A DNA stretch of 6,307 bases, taken from an uncultured Lysobacteraceae bacterium (lineage in GTDB: Bacteria > Pseudomonadota > Gammaproteobacteria > Xanthomonadales > Rhodanobacteraceae). Location of the stretch: assembly GCA_946480705.1 (NCBI GenBank), contig CAMLLF010000251.1, positions 1-6,307 on the forward strand, written 5' to 3'. The position numbers were made by a program, and so were the translations under genes. Each line of letters starts with the position of its first letter. Position 1 is the stretch's first letter. Positions 6,289 to 6,307 of the stretch are shown one piece after another. A model generated the notes under the pieces. The model did no database searches, was not told the origin of the DNA, and saw only the letters and a list, made by a program, of their open reading frames with translations.

Positions 6289-6307
6289 CTTGCGGTTTCG
6301 GAAAAAC

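Overview
The window is GC-rich and carries six genes, all on the plus strand. The G/C-heavy third codon positions, the Xanthomonas-like OleA/OleB/OleC proteins and a secreted protein ending in an acidic 'IF-x-D-x-FE' tail together suggest a gammaproteobacterium of the Xanthomonadales (Lysobacterales), perhaps Rhodanobacteraceae or Lysobacteraceae. This placement is inferred from sequence character only.

Layout: (1) 1-203 is the 3' end of oleA. (2) 326-1228 is oleB, an alpha/beta hydrolase of the haloalkane-dehalogenase-like beta-lactone decarboxylase group. (3) 1248-1973 encodes a small polytopic membrane protein with an HExxH zinc motif (M50B-like), only 19 nt after oleB and with a clear ribosome binding site. 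(4) 1974-2192 is a 219-nt gap with two hairpin repeats that look like opposed, divergent copies of one REP-like family. (5) 2193-3857 is oleC, the ATP-dependent beta-lactone synthetase. (6) 3949-4821 is a beta-hydroxyacid dehydrogenase of the 3-hydroxyisobutyrate dehydrogenase family. (7) 4918-6237 is a secreted PQQ-type sugar (glucose/sorbosone) dehydrogenase, followed by a 13-bp perfect terminator-like hairpin at 6259-6288.

The core is the long-chain olefin (ole) pathway. OleA joins two fatty acyl-CoAs head to head into a 2-alkyl-3-keto acid, and OleD reduces it to the hydroxy acid. OleC closes that to a beta-lactone with ATP, and OleB removes CO2 to leave a cis internal alkene. OleA, OleB and OleC are here; OleD is not in the window. 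The gene after oleC is a reductase of a different family, so either oleD lies elsewhere (more likely) or that reductase deserves testing as a stand-in. The M50-like protein between oleB and oleC is the least explained member of the apparent operon. The sugar dehydrogenase has its own ribosome binding site, a hairpin upstream and a terminator, and is probably an unrelated neighbour.

I see no mobile element, CRISPR array, tRNA or rRNA. The pathway itself is known. The points most worth a second look are the M50 gene inside the ole cluster, the missing oleD with an unrelated reductase nearby, the paired repeats, and the C-terminal tail of the secreted dehydrogenase.
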